NCBI GenBank assembly: GCA_903813345.2
Contig: CAIIXF020000011.1
Span: forward strand, 20,939,754-21,003,753
DNA length: 64,000 bases
Reading direction: 5' to 3'
From: Owenia fusiformis
Lineage: Eukaryota; Annelida; Polychaeta; Sabellida; Oweniidae
Shown: piece after piece, positions 11,932 to 26,900 of the stretch
Layout: every line of letters starts with the position of its first letter
How positions within the stretch are numbered: the stretch's first letter is position 1
The notes under the pieces: generated by a model
The model's input: the letters and a program-made list of their open reading frames with translations, nothing else
What the model was told of the DNA's origin: nothing
Database searches by the model: none
Translations under genes and position numbers: made by a program

Positions 11932-14900
11932 CTTAAACATGTTAATCATTTATAGATTTAACAATGCATCGAGTCAATTAGGATCGGCCATATAAGTATT
12001 AATATTTAAGCAATAGGTAAACCAATGAAATTGCTTAACCTACAGTCTACACTCCCGGGCCCCTCTAAACAATGTCATTATACTTTCTTCCATCAAACCT
12101 GACTTTCATTTACTTATTTATTCATTTATCTATTTATTTATATCAAACAATATAGGATCAAGTTAAAGTATCAAAGGATGAGTCTGGATATATGCCCTTT
12201 TGGTCTCTCAGTTAAATGTATGTAAAATATGATTTTTATAAATGTCCTAGTTATATTTGACAAGTGCATGTAGTTTTTCATGAGTTTTGATGCATAATTA
12301 ACCCCCTGCTGAGAGTCAAAATAAGTATCCTAACAAAAAAAAACAAGTAATCATTATCATAGAAAAAGACACCAATGGCAACATGTATGGCATATAACAT
12401 AGAAATAACTTTAAGACATATGGATAATTAAAAAGAAAATCATTTTTTTAAATATATTTTAGGATTTAAATTTTTTCAAATTTTTGAATTTCCCGCCAGT
12501 TTAATTTGAAGGGGGAAAAACAAGATGGCTGCCATTTTTTGTAAGAAATGTCAGAAAAAAAGTAGCTTCACTTTTAATTTTCACCATGAGCACAGTTTTC
12601 CGGTTTAGGTTTTTTGGTAGAATCTAACTTTGAGTGATTATAATCCCTTGATTACCCAGATTAACACCAATTCACTTATCAAGAAATACCATTCAATGTC
12701 TATACAAAGAAAGTAAGCAATGTTTTGGAGGATATATTTCAAACTTTTTGTATAAATTATTCATTTAGTATTTGTACTTGATTTTTTTCAATTTTGGCAT
12801 ACTGGTAGGCGTTCTCTTTGATGCCAATATTCTTCATTAATTGTGATACAAATTGGTATTTTTGTACTCTTGGGAAAAGGATAAGATATTGAGGTTTAAT
12901 AATATGTGTGATTGAGTTGTTTTTTCAGACATTACAATTTCCAATATTTTCTAAGTCGATATCCAGACTCATCCTTTTCTAATGAAGTTAAATAAACCAT
13001 CCCTCTCCCTAAACTACCCAAAACACACATTGAGTTTTATGCTATTCTTTCTCCATCAAACCAAGCTTTCAACCTGTTTCCATTGTATAATGTTTTTTTA
13101 TCAATGTACTTACATTCAATGTTTTCAGGGAATCTCTTATTTATACTTTTATATGTGTCAAGGGCCTTCTGGTAGTTCCCACTGCGCCTGTGACAGCTAG
13201 CTATCATCATGTACCACTTTACTTGGTTGGGCCTAAAACACAAGTAATGCAGGATTTTTGCAACAACACATAATATGGACCATAGAAAATTATTTTATAT
13301 ATTTTTGACTTAAACACATTCCAATACAGCCCCAAAAACTTGAACAATCAGATATTTAGTCATGTACAGTACATTAATTTTTGGTTTATGTCAAGTTTGT
13401 TGAGTCTGCACCAAACTGGACTGTAACTTACTGTATCAAGGCTGCTCTCTCAAAGTATTGTATAGCCTTCTCACAAAACTGAGAGTCAATGTAGTAGGCC
13501 CCTAGCCATTCTATGATCTCAATGTTTGATGGGAAATACTTGAATGACTGAAAATACAATTAGAAAATGTAAAGCGTATAAGGTGAAAATAAACATTTCA
13601 CTTGAATGTTTAATATATAAATAAAAACATAATGAATTATTATTTTGTGTGGTTATAATGTTAATTTCTCAAAACTGCACATTTGTGTTTAAATAACAGT
13701 ATAAATTTCATTTGGCTACAATAAAATTATTGACAAACAAAATGAAATGTGAAAATGAATTCAACAATTTTTCAATGACTGAATTACTTACATCATAATG
13801 GTACTGGAAAGCTTGTGACTTATCCCCCTCATTATCAAATATTTCCCCTAGTCTAGCCAAGAGGGTAGCATCAGTGGGCACGATGCCTATAAGCTGCATG
13901 AACCATTCTGTAGCCTGTGCCGTATCTTCTAGCTGGTCATATATATCAGCAATGTGATATATCACCTGAACATAAAAATATATTGTTTATGTTAGGAATG
14001 AAAAATGTTCATGAATGTTTGGTGTGAAAAATAAGGTTCATATAAAATGAAATGTTAATATGCGGAATTACCTTGTATCTTCTTCACATTAAATCATTAT
14101 TAACTCCCTCCCCCCAATAAAGTAAACTTCAAGAACACAATTTTGTTCCATATATTAGATGTACAGAAATCATTATACTGTACTACTTAAGTCAGTTTTT
14201 TAGTTTTTATGGTTTCTTTATTTTACTTTACAAAATTATCTACAAATGACAGGGCCGAGGCTGAAATCAGCATTATTGGCCCTGTTAATACAAAGTTTAT
14301 TCAAATTTACAAAATAGCATCAAAATGACTACCAACATATATGTATGCATGGCAGGAATGTGTTAAAACTATATAATTATATCAATGCATTCACACAAAA
14401 AGGATGTAAAATGCTTCAATATTGAAGAATTGCATGTTATGCTAACTCCATCTCTGCTATACATTAAGATATTCAGCTTTTGCTCTATAGAGCATCCTGT
14501 AAAGAAAATGTTCATTTCTGGCATGTTCCTGAGTTCCCCCCAAAGTTTCTCTCTTATAACATTCAACAGAGGGCATTTGAAGATTAGATGCTTTGTAGTT
14601 TGTTGTTTAAAACCACAGATGCATTTGGGACTGTCAATACCTTGAAAATTATGTTGAAAAAGATGACCAGTAAAAATGAAATCACATCTTGTTCTATTCA
14701 GTAAAATTTCTTCTTTTCTTGTAAGATCCAGGTTTGTGGTTGTTAAATGCTTCATTGTCCCTGAATATTTACGTAAATTGGTTTTGAAAGTGACTCTTGA
14801 TGGTGCACTTTTTAGATAATTTGGAATGGCTTCCCATTCTCTTATGGCATTTATTATTGGTGACTTTTGTGAACGTGCAGTTAACTTTGGAATAGTGTAT

Positions 14901-17900
14901 TCTCTTGATTTTCTCAAGTTAATATTATGTTGCTTATTTTGATAACTATCAAAAATTTTTTGAACATAAGTTGGGACCAATTTCTGTCTAACATCATACA
15001 TTAAACGTAAACGTTTCTCCTTTCTCCGCTCAGACAGGGTATTCCAATTTAGACATTTCAAAACCTTTACAGTAGATGTTCCATGAATGCAGCCACTTAC
15101 TAATAATGCTGCCCTATAATGAACTTGGTCTAGTTTCATAATATTATACTTGGTAGATTTTTCAAATAATATACTTCCATACTCTAAGTTTGGGAGAATA
15201 AATGATAGATACATCTTCTCTAGGTGTTTAGCTCGAATCTTGGTCTTAAGAACTTTCAATGGATTTAACATTATATTACATGCTTTTATGATATCCTGTA
15301 AATGGGCTTCAAAATTCAAATGCTCATCTAGAATGACTCCTAAGTGTTTATGAGTTCTGGTTCTATTAATGACCTCATTTCCTAGGTAGAGGGGAGGGTA
15401 TAAGAGATTGCACCTCCTTGAGCCTTTAAAAATCATATCTTGACTTTTAGAAGGTTTAAATTTAAGCTTCCATTTCTGTGACCATTCCCATAAATTATTT
15501 AAGTCAGCTTGTAAATGCTGGTTCTGTTCAATGATATTAGCTTTCCTATTAAATGGCATAAAGATTGAACTATCATCTGCATAAAGGTAAAGTTGACTAT
15601 GATTTATGACTTCATGAAGGTCATTTATATATAACAGGAAGCAAAACGGCCCAATTATGGATCCCTGCGGCACGGAACTATTTATGAAGTATTCATTTGA
15701 GATTGCTGATAATTCTCCATTAGCTTTAACTTGAAGTCTACGATTGAAAAGATACGACTGCAAAAGTTGAGTAATAGTATCTGAAAAGCCATATGATTTA
15801 AGTTTTTTTATCAAAAGGAAATGCGGAACGGAATCAAACGCAGATTCTATATCAAGAAACACTCCTCTGACATCATGATTTTTGTCAATGTAATTGTCAA
15901 TAAGATCAACAATCGTTAACAGTTGTTTTTCCGTACTATGTCCTGGAAGAAAACCAGACTGATTTTGATACATTAAGTTGTTGTCTTTAACATATTTAAA
16001 CATGTTATTATAAATAATACGTTCTAGCAATTTAGAAACATTACTTAACAAGGTAACTGGTCTATAATTTTTTGAATCACCCTTTGATCCTTTGTTTTTA
16101 TATAAAGGTACTACAGTTCCCAATTTCCAACAGGTGGGAAAAACTTGTTTGTCTATTATTATCTTAAATAAATCAAAAAGAGGTTGATCAATACTATCAC
16201 AGCACATTTTTAACATTTTATTTGAAATGCCATCTGGCCCCCCTTGTTTTGAGACATCAAGACTTTGAATAAGTTTATTTATGTCTCCCTTAGTGAATTC
16301 AATTTTATCAAAAATCATGTCAGTTTTCAAAGGTATTTCTGGTGATTGAGTTTCATCATAGTCATGATGGAATTTAGATAAAAATTGATTAAGCAAAAAG
16401 TTTGCATTTTCTGAGCTGTTTTCAGCCACAATACCATTGTCAAAAGAGAGAAATGGTATGTCAGAACAGAATTTTTTCCCAAGTAACTTTTTAATGGCAA
16501 TCCAGTAAAATTTGTTATTAGATGTATGTGTTTCTAAATTATTGCAAACAGAATCTTGATAAGATTTCTTGGCTTTCTCAATAACCTCCTTAACAACAGA
16601 CTCTTGTCTTTTGTATTGATCATAAATTACTGAATTTTTTTCAACCTTAAATTTCCTGTATAACTTGTCCCGTTTGTTTATTGAGCTTTTGACTTCCCGT
16701 GTCAACCATGGCAAATCTTTAGAACGGATTATTTTAACTTTATTCGGAATATGAGTATTAAATATTGATAAAATTGCCCTAGTAAAATTATCAACCATCT
16801 CATTTATGTCTGAACAAGACATGATTTGTTCCCAGTCGTACTGTGAAATTGCTCTATTCAAGTGAAAAACATTACAATCGCTATACTGCCAGATTATTCT
16901 TTCTGAAGTTAATTTTTCATTATGCCTACATATGTTCAATTTGCCAAATAAGCAACAATGATCTGACCCAATTGGTGGTTTAACAGATGCTTCAAGTACA
17001 TATCCAGGTGAATCACAGAAAAATAAATCTATGCATGAGCGGCTGTTTCGAACACACCTAGTTGGCTCATCGATCAATTGTGAATAAGAATGTTGTACTG
17101 AAATATCATACAATTTATTACCTTCGACCGAATTAACATCATCTGCCCACCAATTTTTGCTTCGTGCGTTAAAGTCCCCTGTAAACATCACCAGGTCGAT
17201 TTTTTGGGAGTTTGACACTTTTTTAAGATTTTCACTCAAGCAATTTAGATAATGTTCACGCGTTATAGGATTCTGAGAAGGTGAACGGTAAAAAGTACCA
17301 AATAAAATATTTTTCTGTTCAATACGAGCTTCAATCCAGAGACAATTTGTATCATTAGCATTTAAGTCATCCAGAACTTTAAATTTAATGGAATCTTTGA
17401 CATAAATTATGATACCACGCCCAGATTTGTTATAAAGAGAGTCGTTTAATATATGAAAACCATCTATGTTATATTTTGAAATGTCTAAATCAGTACCTGT
17501 CTCACAAAGGCCAGCAATAGATATGTTTTCTCTCTTAATAAATAGCTTTAAATTTTCGAATCGAATACCATTGTCAGCAGATAAACTATTTATATTTGTA
17601 AACATTATATTCACATTCTCAAGCTGACTAAATGGACCTGGATTAGGTTTGACATCAAAAGCCACCAATAGCAAACTCCTAAGTACATCTTGCTGAAATG
17701 CAAGATTTATATATAATGAACTTCCAGGAATAACTACTTAAGTAGTACTGTAATATCAAAAATCAGAAAGCTTATGCTTCTGACTGCCAAAATTGCACAC
17801 AATTGAAATATGTCTTTCCATCACAAATGGAATAAAAGAACATTAAATGGTTGTTGACTCCATAAAAAAAATATAAAATCCAATTAAATGAATGATTGAT

Positions 17901-20900
17901 CACTAGATCTTGTTTCATAACATTATCGCAAAAAGGTAAAAATATTAAACAGCAATAAATTAATAATTAGTTGCACTTAGGTAATGTCTGCCTAATCACA
18001 TGTTCTCATATGTTTCATATTAAAAGCTGATACTCCATAAATCAAAATGTACAGGTAAATTGAATAGAAGTTTAGATTACTATTGGAAGTGAAATTGTGG
18101 CTTATACATTATGTTATTTGGAACATAAAGTGAATTCAATGTTTAGGATACAACAAAAAGTGACAACAGCTCTGGAGCAATGATCAATTATTGACGTCAG
18201 AATTATTTACTAAGGCAACTTTTCGATATCTTATTCAAGTGTGTTAGCTTGTGGTCACACAAAAGATGTTTTTTAAATACACTAAAATGTGGAAAAGGAG
18301 GTACAATTACAATAAACAAACACAACAGTTTTTTTAATACAATAACTAAGATTAAAATATTGTAGTAATGGATTGGAACACTACCACGAAGACACTGATA
18401 AACTTTAAAGTAAGCACATTAGTTACATACGAAGAAAAGATACTCTATAGCGTTATAGCCACCATAGGATTCATTGGGAATCTTTTCGTTATATTTATCT
18501 TCTTTAAATCTGTAAAATTTCGAAGAAAACTTAACAACATGTTGATTATAAATCAAAGCTGTGTTGACATGTTGGCTTCATTGGTCATATTATTGACTAA
18601 AATATTTTATGATATGGACTGGATAAAGGAAGAAGGGCTATTGGCAAATTTCTTCTGCAGTTTTTGGCTGTCGGAGTATATCCCTTGGGCACTAGCCGCA
18701 ATTTCAACATTCAACCTCGAAGCAATTACCATCGAGAGATACATTTCTCTTATACACCCAATATTTTACAGGAAACACATCTCAAGGAAGCTAATTTGTA
18801 GAGTCATAGTCCTTCTATGGTTGATAGGCTTTGTACATGAAAGCTACGAAATTGGGAGTTCTGTCTTAACAGGAAGAACATGTTCCTTGTGGACGAAATG
18901 GCCAAGTAAACAATTCCTAAACGTATTCGGCATATACATATTTGTTGTTGAATTTTTCATGCCAATTAGTATCATGGTATATTGCTACATCAGAATTGTC
19001 TATATGATTCACAACGGATCAAAATTTAAAATTGGATCATCTCGACGTGAGCAACAAATGTCTAAAAGTAGAAATATTGTTGTACGTACACTGATTTTTG
19101 TGTCGTTTGGATTTTTCATTTGCTGGGGACCAATTATTATATATTCACTGTTAAAACGTCTAAGTATCATTGCAGACTACAGTGGAACACCATTCCAGAT
19201 CACATCCTGCATGGCATTTGTAAATTGTAGCATCAATCCAATCATTTATTCATTTAGCCACACTTTATTTCGAAGGGAGTTGAAGAAGATTTTCACAAAA
19301 GAGACAGTTTTACAATGACAAGTAAAAGGAGGTCAATAAATAGACAACAATAAAATAATAGCAATTTCAAGAAAAGTGAGTTGAGTCCATTCTGGTTTAT
19401 CAGTCCCGTAGGCCCGAAGTCAGGATTTGCCAAGCGGGGTTCAGTTTTCAAAAATTTCCAGGGGGGTTCACATTTGACAATTTTGGCCCAAATATGGCTA
19501 AAAACACTTGTGAAGTGCTCAAAATGGTGAAAAACTGCATGATTTTGAAAGAATTTTTGGCCGGGGGAGGGGGGGGGGGGGTGTTTGCCCGAACCCTGCG
19601 AACGCACCCTGGTTACGGGCCTGATGTTTGAGCCTGTAATCCAAGAGATAGTACAGGCTGTGAAACTCATAATGAGTTGGGCCTTTCGAAAATGCTATAT
19701 CATGGCCAATTAGAGAGTGGTGCAATTCTTCAAAACAATATGTTAAAATGATCTACTCTACGCTTGATTAAATTGACATTTACTAATCGATCACGATAAT
19801 GATCACAATAACACCGTCTTCATGACGACTATATCCCACCAATGGTGTGATAAAAATAGTATTATGAAAGATAACTGACCTGCGCATTGTTTCTTAAAAT
19901 AGCATGTAGCTTGTAGAATGTCTCCAATGCATCCTCAAGTCGTGCCAATTTCTTGTTGCTCAACCCTAGATATAAGTAATAATTACACAAAATAGTGTCA
20001 CATTTAATTTATGAGTCAAGGTCATCTTAATCAAGGTTAATGTCATCTTTGTTTACTCGTCTCCCATGGGTTAAAGTGAAGACCGAGTGTGTGAAGATGA
20101 TGTAAGGTTACGAAGGTCAGGTTTTGCAGCTATTTTTGTTAGTTAGTCACTCAAATGATAAAATTTTCAAGAATTGCTAAAATTAGAATTAAAACCACTT
20201 TATCATAAAAAGGAGAGATAAATCTTTCAATCAAAAAAGCTCCATAAATAAGACATTTTTCAGTCCCATGATCCATCTATCTAATGTTAAATTAACTCAT
20301 GTGTATAAACTGTATATCATGTACTATATGCATATTTTATGTATTAGTAATAAGCCTTTTAAAGGGCCTACTTAGATGATTAAGGACCTAAATGTACAGT
20401 AGATCATAAAGGACCTACCTAGATTATAAAGCGCCTCAACACAGGAGAGATCATTTTCAAGAGCTTCCTTATAGAACTGTTTTGCTTTCTCATAGTCTTT
20501 CTGCATGTACCAAACATTGCCACGGTTCACCAATGCAGCAGGGTTGTAGCGATCTGCCTGCATTGCAACCTCTGCATACTTAGCTGCTTGACTCAGATCA
20601 TTCTCCTGGAATTGAATCGTAGAATATATACATGTACAGGGGTTTCACTAGGATTTCTCACAACAGGCTTAAATGAAAACGACAGGCAAAATTAATGGAA
20701 ATCATAAATTTAACATGGAAAAGTTGAAAAGTCCCTAAAAACAACAGGCGATTTTGTGAAAACAAATGGTGAAAATCGCCTGTTGCCTGCTGCTAATGAA
20801 ACCCCTGCAAGTATGTATCACTCATCTGACACCATGTAAAAGTTTGTATGTTAGTTGGGCTTTTTCAATACACTTTCTAGTATTGTTCTTTTAACTTCAG

Positions 20901-23900
20901 CTAAAGTTCATATTATAAGGGTTTTAAAACATTGAAAATTATTTAAGAAATATTTTGAATGAGTTCACTTCAGAGAAATACTGTAATCACCATTCACAAA
21001 CACAGGGTTAACTGTACATGTAATGGCTTTGTATACTAATAAAAAGTGAAGTACATGTATCTTTATCTTATTACTTTATTTGCTTGTACATACCAGAAAG
21101 TAGAGGAAGGAGAGATTTGTAGCAGCTGTGCTTGCAACCTTGGTGTCCTTCTTCTCAAATGACTTCAGTGTTTCAATTGCCTATAACATCAAAACACATT
21201 TTATTTTAGGTATATATCCATGTGTATATCTCAGACCCCAAAAAATTTTAATAATATAATCTTTCCTGCTTCTTATCTGGGTGAGAATAAAGAATAAATG
21301 TACAATGTAATCTACATGCAACAATATATATGGACTTAATACTGAACAAATATCTCATTCAGAGTGAAAACTTATTTATATTGATGTCTCCATTTCCTAG
21401 GTATTTCCTAGGGATTAATTTAGATTTCACATCATGCAAAATGGGGTAAATGTATCTTCCCAGGAAAATAAAAAAACTGTATTGAATCATGTTCATTGAA
21501 AAAATGACCTTCCATTAATGAAATATTATTCTTTAATAGGATATTGTCCATATGAAAAACCATATCCAATCCCCTCACTAAAATAATCTATATTTATTTC
21601 ATTCCTGAAGTGGATAGATTATTGATGTACAGTTGTATTAGGATTAAAACAGTTACCATATATACATTATCTAGAACAAATACTATAATACCCCATGCAT
21701 GCTTTTGGAGTATACCTGCATAATTGTTTTTAGTTTATGAATTCAATTTGATACTTTAGACTCGGTTTAGAGGCTGGTTGTTTGAGGCATATGTTTCTTA
21801 TAATTTCCCAAATCAAGACGTTCTTGGTTTTTAGGAGTAAAGCAGCAAAGGTAAGTCTAACATGGCCCAAAATCTTGAATATATCTGAATCATGAAGATG
21901 TATGAATGATGCGAATTGCATCCTAGATGAGAGTCATCTTGAAAAATGTATGTTTTTATCTGAGCTGGATGGTATGACTGTTGCAAATGTTTGAATGAAT
22001 GGCGGTAGTGTGAAAAATAGATGGCCTGTTTTTCTTTATTGTACATGTACTTGTGTCATGTTTGAAAAAAAGAAAAAAAATGAAATCTCTTTCAGTGATG
22101 TAAAACTTTTTGTAAATAGTAGCTTAAAAAGTCCTTGTCAAATGACAAAAGTATGAGAGGGGCTGCAGTCCACGTAACTTTTAAAAGGCATCTTATTCAT
22201 TTACTACTCAAAGCAATTTTTTAAAGCAGCAAGTTATAAGTTGAATGAATTTTTGTGTATTTTATGATAAGTGATACAGACTGAACACCTTTTACTTTGC
22301 CATCAAACAAACATTGATATTTCATGTGTATGATTCTTGTTAAGATTACTGAAATAAAAAAGCTATATTACTTAAAAATAATATCATGCAGTAAAATTAG
22401 CATGCAATACCTCACACTGTAAAACTTGATATTCTAAAACCAATTTCTTGAAAATATCGTCAATTGGATTTAACTCCATATTTTCAATTGTCTTTCACAG
22501 TGTAAAAATGAAAAAACACTGTAGTGATTGAATTTTGACAATATTTTGAAAAATAGGTCCATTGTTCATCATTAAGGGGTTAAAGCCTTAATGTGAAAAG
22601 AGTAAAGGGTTGTGGGAGTAACCTGAATGACTCCAGGGTTAGGCATTGTCTTTGTATTACCATAATATGCCAAAATAGGGTTAAATTACACACATAACTA
22701 GAAACTAGTAAACATGCACACATTGTGAACAAACATACCATTTTGGAATATTTCATCTAAAGCAGAATAAATACACAATCATTAATATAACAACATTTCA
22801 AATAAAAAGCTCACTATATGTTATTCAAGAACAAACTTCAGACAACAAAATGAAACAAGCATTATATTTACAGAATTCACAAAACAACCAATTTCATCTA
22901 ACATCAAAGAGTAAAACTTGCAAAGGAATTCTTACAGATATACAAAGTTATATAAAGGACACAACATGGTGATGCATGTATGACTTGTACTGAACAATAA
23001 AATATATCGAATCAAGATTTCAAATCACAAAAGCAGCTGTGTAACATATCAGTGGAAGTAATAATCAAGAGACAATAACGAATACAAGCAAATACATGTA
23101 CATTACAAGCAAATATTAGTAGCTGGGAAGCATATAGAAGCAACAATATTAATATTGATGTGATCACAGTTTTTCTCATAAAATTTAAACTGGCTGAAGA
23201 ATACAGCAGCTTCAGACAGTCAATTTAGCTCCAATCATTATCTTGATTAATTCATAAGCTAATTGAGCTATTTTAATGCATCAAGAGAAGCTGATGGTCG
23301 TAGGAAGCCATTTTAAAGGCGCATAATTTGGTCATACTCTTCCCTAGCTTTGAGTAGATTTGTCCACAAAACATAGAATGGGGTGTCCAGTATAATTTTC
23401 TGAGATCTATGTGACCACATTGAAATACATATATGTAGAATGTAACATGTATACCTGTTGGAAATCCTTCTGTTTAAGGTACATCAGTGCTTTATCAATC
23501 TCAAGATCATGTGCCAGTTCAACATAGGATGAACCCTTCACCTGTTCAACACACCTGAATACAGAGACACGTACAATGTACTTTTTTTCATTATAATATT
23601 ACACTCAATGCTTAATAGGGTTTAACAAAGCAGACATGGGAAGTAGTACTTTAATCTAAATTATTTTATCAAAAAACGATCTTACCAATCATATCCCTCA
23701 GCAAATGTGTTCTCGATGGCTGGTGAAATAATCTTTGCTGCGCTCTTGATGCATCGCTCGGCTTCAGTTTTACTACGTAACAGAAAATCACATTTTAAGC
23801 TTACATGTTTATCATGTGTCAGTACTATGCACCCTTGGATCATAGTCAGTGGACTATGCATTTACTTGTCTAATGTACTGGTAGATTATTGCAAATGGCA

Positions 23901-26900
23901 ACAAAACAGATGGACGCTAAATGCTGTTGGATTCAAACAATGGTAACCATAACAATTAAATGTAATAATGACTTCTTAGTGGTGACATATGTATACATTT
24001 GGTTATAATGTAAATACTGCAAGGTTGAATGTGATGGAACAACTTACGCCTTTCTCTCTATCTTCCTGAGATCATCATTCTTGATAACTTCTAGGATGAG
24101 ATTGTATTGTTTGTCATCCTGCAAGACATACTTTGGTCAGTTAAATAATATATAACTTTTAATGTCCAAGTAAGCAGTCAATTCAGAGTATATGTGACTA
24201 AATTGAAACAAAGTTTCTTAATCACTTAGCTGTAAATAAAGATTTTACTGGTTTGCAATGTATGAGGAAAAACGAATTAAACATACATATTGTGGCAAAT
24301 AATCATTAATTGAAATTATGTGGCAAATATTATGGATCAAACTTACATTATGCGGCAAATATTTATCCTCATCTTCCATTTTCAAATCTACCATTAGAAG
24401 TTTCTGGAATGCTCTTTTCATTTTTTCTCGGTCTCCCAGTGCGAAGTAACAAAGAACAAGATTGAAGCCTGTTGCGATGGTGGGCTGCTCCATCATGATG
24501 TGTTCAAAGGAGGTGATAGCATCGTTGTATTGATTCATCTTCACAAATGCAATTCCGATGTTGGACATGATTTTAATCCTAGTGGAAAGCAAATATAAAA
24601 TGAAACAATTTTAAAACATTTAGAATAACTGAAACATAAATTCACAAAATGAGTAAAATTATGAAATTGAAAAACTTTGAGGATTTATATCTCAGATCAT
24701 AATACCTGAAAGTTTTAAAATATTTTTAGAATCTTCAATTGAAAAATATTGTAAAGAAATTTTTAAGCAGGTTGGAGAAAAATATCTGAAAGCCTTATAT
24801 TCATACAATAGAAACACTATGACTTGTTGAAAGTGAAATCCGAAATCTTCAAATTATATTTCTTATTAGACCTAGTGAGTGAAACAAAGAGTTATAACTG
24901 TTAAATTAATTATTCTTTTACAAAACATACCTCATGTTTTTGTGAGTATTTGGGACCTGATCAAGAGCCATCCTGTACATCTTGACTGATTTCTGCCATT
25001 GTTTCTGTTTGAAGTAAATGTTGCCCATGTTCACCTTCAGCCGCCCTAAAAGAATTCAACAACATATGGTTATGAACATATCGTTTTATAATTATAGTTG
25101 TTTTCTGTTAAGAAACAATTGCCCATTCGGTCTTCAGTATGACACCAACCATCAGACACGCTGGTAATGTTAATTAATCTATTAACCTTGGCAATTCTAT
25201 CTGTTGATTGTTTGAAACCTTGAAAATTGGAAAAAACATACATGACAAGTACAAATCATGGCAACATCGATTATATGGCTACGATCGTAAATGTGACAAT
25301 GAGTTAAGTTACCTGCATTGCTAAACATCTTGTTCTTCACAATGACTTGGTATGTGTTAATTGCCTCTCCGTACATCTCATTTGCTGCATACTGGTTTGC
25401 CAGGTTGAATAAAACCTGTAGAAAACAACAAACAATCATGAACCTGTAGAAAGCAACAATCATGAACCTGTAGAAAACAACAAACAATCATGAACCTGTA
25501 GAAAACAACATACAGTCATGAAACATTGGTCTACACTTGAGTCTTCATTGCAAGTTAATGCCTAATTTTAATTGTATTCTGTATACACTGTATTATAGAT
25601 TTGGTATATACGGTATATTCGTAGATGTTGGCCTTTGATCTTAACATGTGGAATTTTTAATATGTACATGTATAATCATGCTAATGTACTGCAACAAGTA
25701 AACGGGAGTCAATCTTAATTAATCAATCAATATGATAACATTCAACATATGAACCAACAATGGTATGGTACATATAAAACCACATTTTCTCATTTAAATC
25801 ATCAATCATGTATGAGATTTGTATATAGGGTTGCAAATAAGTACCCCATCTACATCCAAAACCAAAACATATGATACCAAGTCCAATTGTATATCACACT
25901 AGGTACCATTTATTAAGGTTTTAGCTGTAGCAGGGGATTTGACATCCTATAGAAACCCATTTAACAGCACTATGATGCAAATATACATATATAATATCAT
26001 CTCATAAACAGGTTCATGATTTCTTTATTATTTTTCAATTTTAAGAGAAAGTGCGACCAGACTGCTGTATGATTATTACATGTATTATTAAGGTGCATTA
26101 TTATTTATTTTTGTACATTCATAGGCATGTATTACTATAAGGCAAAACAAATTCTTGACTAAAATTATAAAAATGAAGTCCCATATAAAAGTATAATATC
26201 TAAATTGGTTTACTTACTTTTTCCTCACCTATATAAATTTGCCTAACCCATTTAAATTTGCCTCACCCATTTAAATTTGCCTCAGCCATTTATTGTACAA
26301 ATATCACCCTTGGCATTTGCCCACATACACTCAATTATAGGCTTCCTCTTGAAAGCTAATAACTCAATAAGTGATAATGCATCTTAATAAAACGCAAAAT
26401 GTTACAGTCAGGTTGTAATTATTGTTAGTAACAGAACATATTGGAAATATTTGTTAACCTGGAAAAACAGGATAGGGTTGATTTTTCTTGAATCCTCTTC
26501 CTAGATATTGAAACATAGAAAATGATTCATGGATATGAAATATTTTTTACATTACTTTAATGAAAACATAAGAGATTATTTTATTTCATGGAAGTCTACA
26601 TATTTCAAAGGTTTTTCAATTTCATAGATCCATTTAGACATATTTCTTTATTTCAAGAATTGCAACAGATTTATGAGCAAATAATAGCCCTTAATTAATA
26701 AAAAATGAAATCCCAATTTTTATATCATTCATGTAGAATCAGAAATGATCAAACTATTTTACAAGTACATGTACAATGAAATAGAATTATTCTTAATTTT
26801 CTGTCAAATACAAGTCTGAATATTCATGGACTTATTTCTTCTTTACTTTATTACACAAAACATCTCCCTCAATGCAAAAAGGCAATATTGCAAGTTCTCC

